Origin: Pseudomonas psychrophila
GTDB taxonomy: Bacteria > Pseudomonadota > Gammaproteobacteria > Pseudomonadales > Pseudomonadaceae
Direction: 5' to 3'
Length of the DNA: 64,000 bases
Assembly: GCF_001043005.1 (NCBI RefSeq)
Contig: NZ_JYKZ01000002.1
Location: 1 to 64,000, forward strand
Position 1 is the first letter of the stretch, and every line of letters starts with the position of its first letter. Shown here piece after piece: positions 61,828 to 64,000 of this stretch. The notes under the pieces were generated by a model. The model was given only the letters and a program-made list of their open reading frames with translations, searched no databases and was not told where the DNA came from. A program made the position numbers and the translations under genes.

Positions 61828-63111
61828 ATGGCCTTCCTCGCACTCGGTATTAACCACAAGACTGCTTCAGTAGACGTCCGCGAGCGCGTGGCTTTTACTC
61901 CGGAGCAGTTGGTTGAGGCCCTGCAGCAGCTCTGCCGCCTAACCGACAGTCGCGAAGCTGCGATCCTCTCCACCTGTAATCGCAGTGAGCTCTATGTCGA
62001 GCAGGACCACCTTTCAGCTGACAGTGTGCTGCAGTGGCTGGCCGACTATCACAACCTGAGCCTCAATGAGCTGCGTGCGTGCGCGTACGTTCATGAAGAC
62101 GACGCTGCCGTTCGTCACATGATGCGTGTGGCCTCGGGCCTCGATTCGCTGGTGCTGGGCGAGCCGCAAATTCTCGGCCAGATGAAATCGGCCTACGCCG
62201 TGGCGCGTGAGGCGGGCACTGTAGGGCCTTTATTGGGGCGCTTGTTTCAAGCGACCTTCAACTCGGCCAAGCAAGTGCGCACCGATACCGCCATCGGTGA
62301 AAACCCGGTTTCCGTCGCTTTTGCTGCCGTGAGCCTGGCCAAGCAGATCTTCAGCGACTTGCAGCGCAGTCAGGCCTTGCTGATCGGTGCGGGCGAGACC
62401 ATTACCCTGGTCGCCCGTCACCTGCATGACCTTGGTGTAAAACGCATCGTGGTGGCTAACCGTACCCTGGAGCGCGCGAGCACTCTGGCTGAACAGTTCG
62501 GTGCCCATGCCGTGCTGCTGTCGGATATCCCTCAAGAGCTGGTACACAGCGATATCGTGATCAGCTCCACGGCCAGCCAGTTGCCGATTTTGGGCAAGGG
62601 GGCGGTCGAAAGCGCCTTGAAGTTGCGCAAGCACAAACCTATCTTCATGGTCGATATTGCGGTCCCCCGGGATATCGAGCCTGAAGTCGGCGAGTTGGAC
62701 GACGTTTACCTCTATACCGTCGATGACTTGCACGAAGTAGTCGCCGAAAACCTCAAAAGTCGTCAGGGCGCTGCCCAGGCTGCAGAAGAGCTGGTCAGTA
62801 TCGGCGCTGATGACTTTATGGTGCGCTTGCGTGAGCTGGCGGCTGTCGATGTGCTCAAGGCCTATCGCCAGCAGAGCGAGCGTTTGCGTGATGAAGAACT
62901 GCAAAAGGCTCAGCGTATGCTCGCCAATGGCAGCAACCCTGAAGATGTGCTGGTACAACTGGCACGTGGCCTGACCAATAAATTGCTGCACGCACCCAGC
63001 GTTCAGTTGAAAAAGCTTTCCGCCGAAGGCCGCCTCGATGCGCTGGCCATGGCCCAAGAACTTTTTGCCCTCGGTGAGGGCTCATCGCATAGCTCTGCGG
63101 ATAAAAAATAG
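61828..63111 (+). CDS. hemA: glutamyl-tRNA reductase
   Basis: A 427-residue enzyme that starts tetrapyrrole synthesis by reducing glutamyl-tRNA to glutamate-1-semialdehyde. N-terminal [14 protein letters not shown]; catalytic C50 in STCNRSE; NADPH-binding domain with [14 protein letters not shown] near 190-205. Full length. It is divergent from the TPR-lolB-ispE operon and two bases before prfA. Confidence 0.97.
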   Translation: MAFLALGINHKTASVDVRERVAFTPEQLVEALQQLCRLTDSREAAILSTCNRSELYVEQDHLSADSVLQWLADYHNLSLNELRACAYVHEDDAAVRHMMRVASGLDSLVLGEPQILGQMKSAYAVAREAGTVGPLLGRLFQATFNSAKQVRTDTAIGENPVSVAFAAVSLAKQIFSDLQRSQALLIGAGETITLVARHLHDLGVKRIVVANRTLERASTLAEQFGAHAVLLSDIPQELVHSDIVISSTASQLPILGKGAVESALKLRKHKPIFMVDIAVPRDIEPEVGELDDVYLYTVDDLHEVVAENLKSRQGAAQAAEELVSIGADDFMVRLRELAAVDVLKAYRQQSERLRDEELQKAQRMLANGSNPEDVLVQLARGLTNKLLHAPSVQLKKLSAEGRLDALAMAQELFALGEGSSHSSADKK

Positions 63112-63113
63112 TA

Positions 63114-64000
63114 ATGAAAGCGTCACTGCTTAATAAGCTGGACATCCTCCAGGACCGTTTTGAAGAACTGACCGCACTGCTTGGCGATGGCGAAGTCATT
63201 TCGGATCAAACCAAATTTCGTGCCTATTCCAAGGAATACGCAGAAGTTGAACCCATTGTCGCGGCTTACGGGCTGTGGCTCAAAGTGCAGGCCGACCTTG
63301 AGGGCGCCCAGGCGCTGCTCAAGGATAACGACCCTGACATGCGTGAAATGGCGGTCGAAGAAGTTCGCGAAGCCAAAGAGCGCCTGAGCGAGCTTGAAAA
63401 AGACCTTCAGCGCATGCTGTTGCCCAAGGACCCGAATGACGGACGCAACGTGTTCCTTGAAATTCGGGCCGGCACGGGAGGCGATGAGGCGGCCATTTTT
63501 GCTGGCGACCTGTTTCGCATGTATTCCCGTTACGCTGAGCGTCGCGGTTGGAAGCTTGAAATCCTGTCTGAAAACAGCGGAGAGCATGGTGGCTATAAAG
63601 AAGTCATTGCCCGCGTCGAAGGCGAGAATGTTTACGGCAAGCTGAAGTTCGAGTCGGGTGTTCATCGCGTACAGCGTGTGCCCGCCACCGAATCCCAGGG
63701 CCGTATCCATACCTCCGCGTGTACCGTGGCGGTATTGCCCGAGCCGGACGAGCAGGAAGCCATCGAGATCAACCCGGCCGACTTGCGCGTTGATACCTAT
63801 CGCTCCTCGGGTGCGGGTGGTCAGCACGTCAACAAGACCGACTCGGCGATTCGTATCACCCACTTGCCGTCGGGCATTGTGGTGGAGTGTCAGGAAGAGC
63901 GTTCCCAGCATAAAAACCGGGCGCGGGCGATGTCCTGGCTTTCGGCCAAGTTGAATGACCAGCAAACCAGCGCGGCGGCCAATGCCATTGCCAGCGAGCG
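63114..64000 (+). CDS. prfA: peptide chain release factor 1, cut by the window edge
   Basis: The first 295 residues of RF1, which releases peptides at UAA and UAG codons. The UAG/UAA-specificity region lies around [12 protein letters not shown] (near residue 185), and the GGQ catalytic motif is in [17 protein letters not shown] (near 230). The remaining 65 or so residues lie beyond position 64000. It follows hemA directly, the usual hemA-prfA operon. Confidence 0.96.
   Translation, partial: MKASLLNKLDILQDRFEELTALLGDGEVISDQTKFRAYSKEYAEVEPIVAAYGLWLKVQADLEGAQALLKDNDPDMREMAVEEVREAKERLSELEKDLQRMLLPKDPNDGRNVFLEIRAGTGGDEAAIFAGDLFRMYSRYAERRGWKLEILSENSGEHGGYKEVIARVEGENVYGKLKFESGVHRVQRVPATESQGRIHTSACTVAVLPEPDEQEAIEINPADLRVDTYRSSGAGGQHVNKTDSAIRITHLPSGIVVECQEERSQHKNRARAMSWLSAKLNDQQTSAAANAIASE

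Noticed and set aside
63123..63965. Open frame of 280 codons on the minus strand
   Set aside because: Antisense to prfA, which has its GGQ motif and a usual start.
1..64000. CRISPR arrays, insertion sequences, prophage genes
   Set aside because: No regularly spaced repeats, transposase, integrase or phage structural gene could be recognised.

Overview
The window is chromosomal DNA of a Pseudomonas, most likely from the fluorescens lineage. It starts inside a 5S rRNA gene. Its core genes follow the order I know from P. aeruginosa: mksFEB, a gene upstream of rimI, rimI, a beta-carbonic anhydrase, tRNA-Met, ychF, pth, rplY, prs, tRNA-Gln, ispE, lolB, a TPR lipoprotein, hemA and prfA. REP-type inverted repeats containing GTGGGAGCGGGC and its close variants fit the same genus. 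The species cannot be fixed from this sequence alone.

Layout. 1-3.9 kb: end of an rRNA operon, then a PqiA/LetA-type membrane protein split into two genes and a six-domain MCE protein. 3.9-8.7 kb: MksFEB condensin on the minus strand. 8.8-11.4 kb: the cryptic DNA polymerase III psi subunit (HolD-like), rimI, a small acidic protein and carbonic anhydrase. 11.4-14 kb: an AtoE-type transporter and a dye-decolorizing peroxidase, with REP pairs in the gaps. 14-29 kb: a regulatory and fimbrial locus made of two hybrid histidine kinases (only the second has an HPt domain), a REC-EAL response regulator and two tandem RcsB-like regulators, surrounding a six-gene chaperone-usher fimbrial operon. The arrangement recalls the Roc and Pvr/Rcs systems that control Cup fimbriae in P. 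aeruginosa. 29.1-29.6 kb: tRNA-Phe and tRNA-Met facing each other.

29.7-53.3 kb: an MFS exporter, then a nearly complete Hrp-type type III secretion system. A HrpL-like ECF sigma factor has a sigma-54-type promoter upstream. A plus-strand operon encodes sctW, V, D, N, O, P, Q, R, S, T and U. It is followed by an AvrE/DspE-family effector of 1468 residues, an AvrF/DspF-type chaperone, hrpT, sctC, hrpF, sctL, sctK, sctJ and sctI. Beyond these lie a probable HrpA-type pilin gene and a HrpS-type enhancer-binding protein. HrpL promoters (hrp boxes) are readable upstream of sctW, avrE and hrpF, and a weaker one precedes the pilin region. The expected cascade is HrpS and sigma-54 to hrpL, then HrpL to the hrp boxes.

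Two lesions sit at critical points of this system. The hrpS reading frame is broken by one in-frame TAG just before its helix-turn-helix. The pilin-like gene is out of frame at a run of ten G. Each could be a real defect, a switch, or a sequencing error. Genes for HrpR, HrpG, HrpV and HrpZ are not seen.

53.5-64 kb: a FUSC-family membrane protein, then the conserved ychF-to-prfA block. prfA runs off the right edge.
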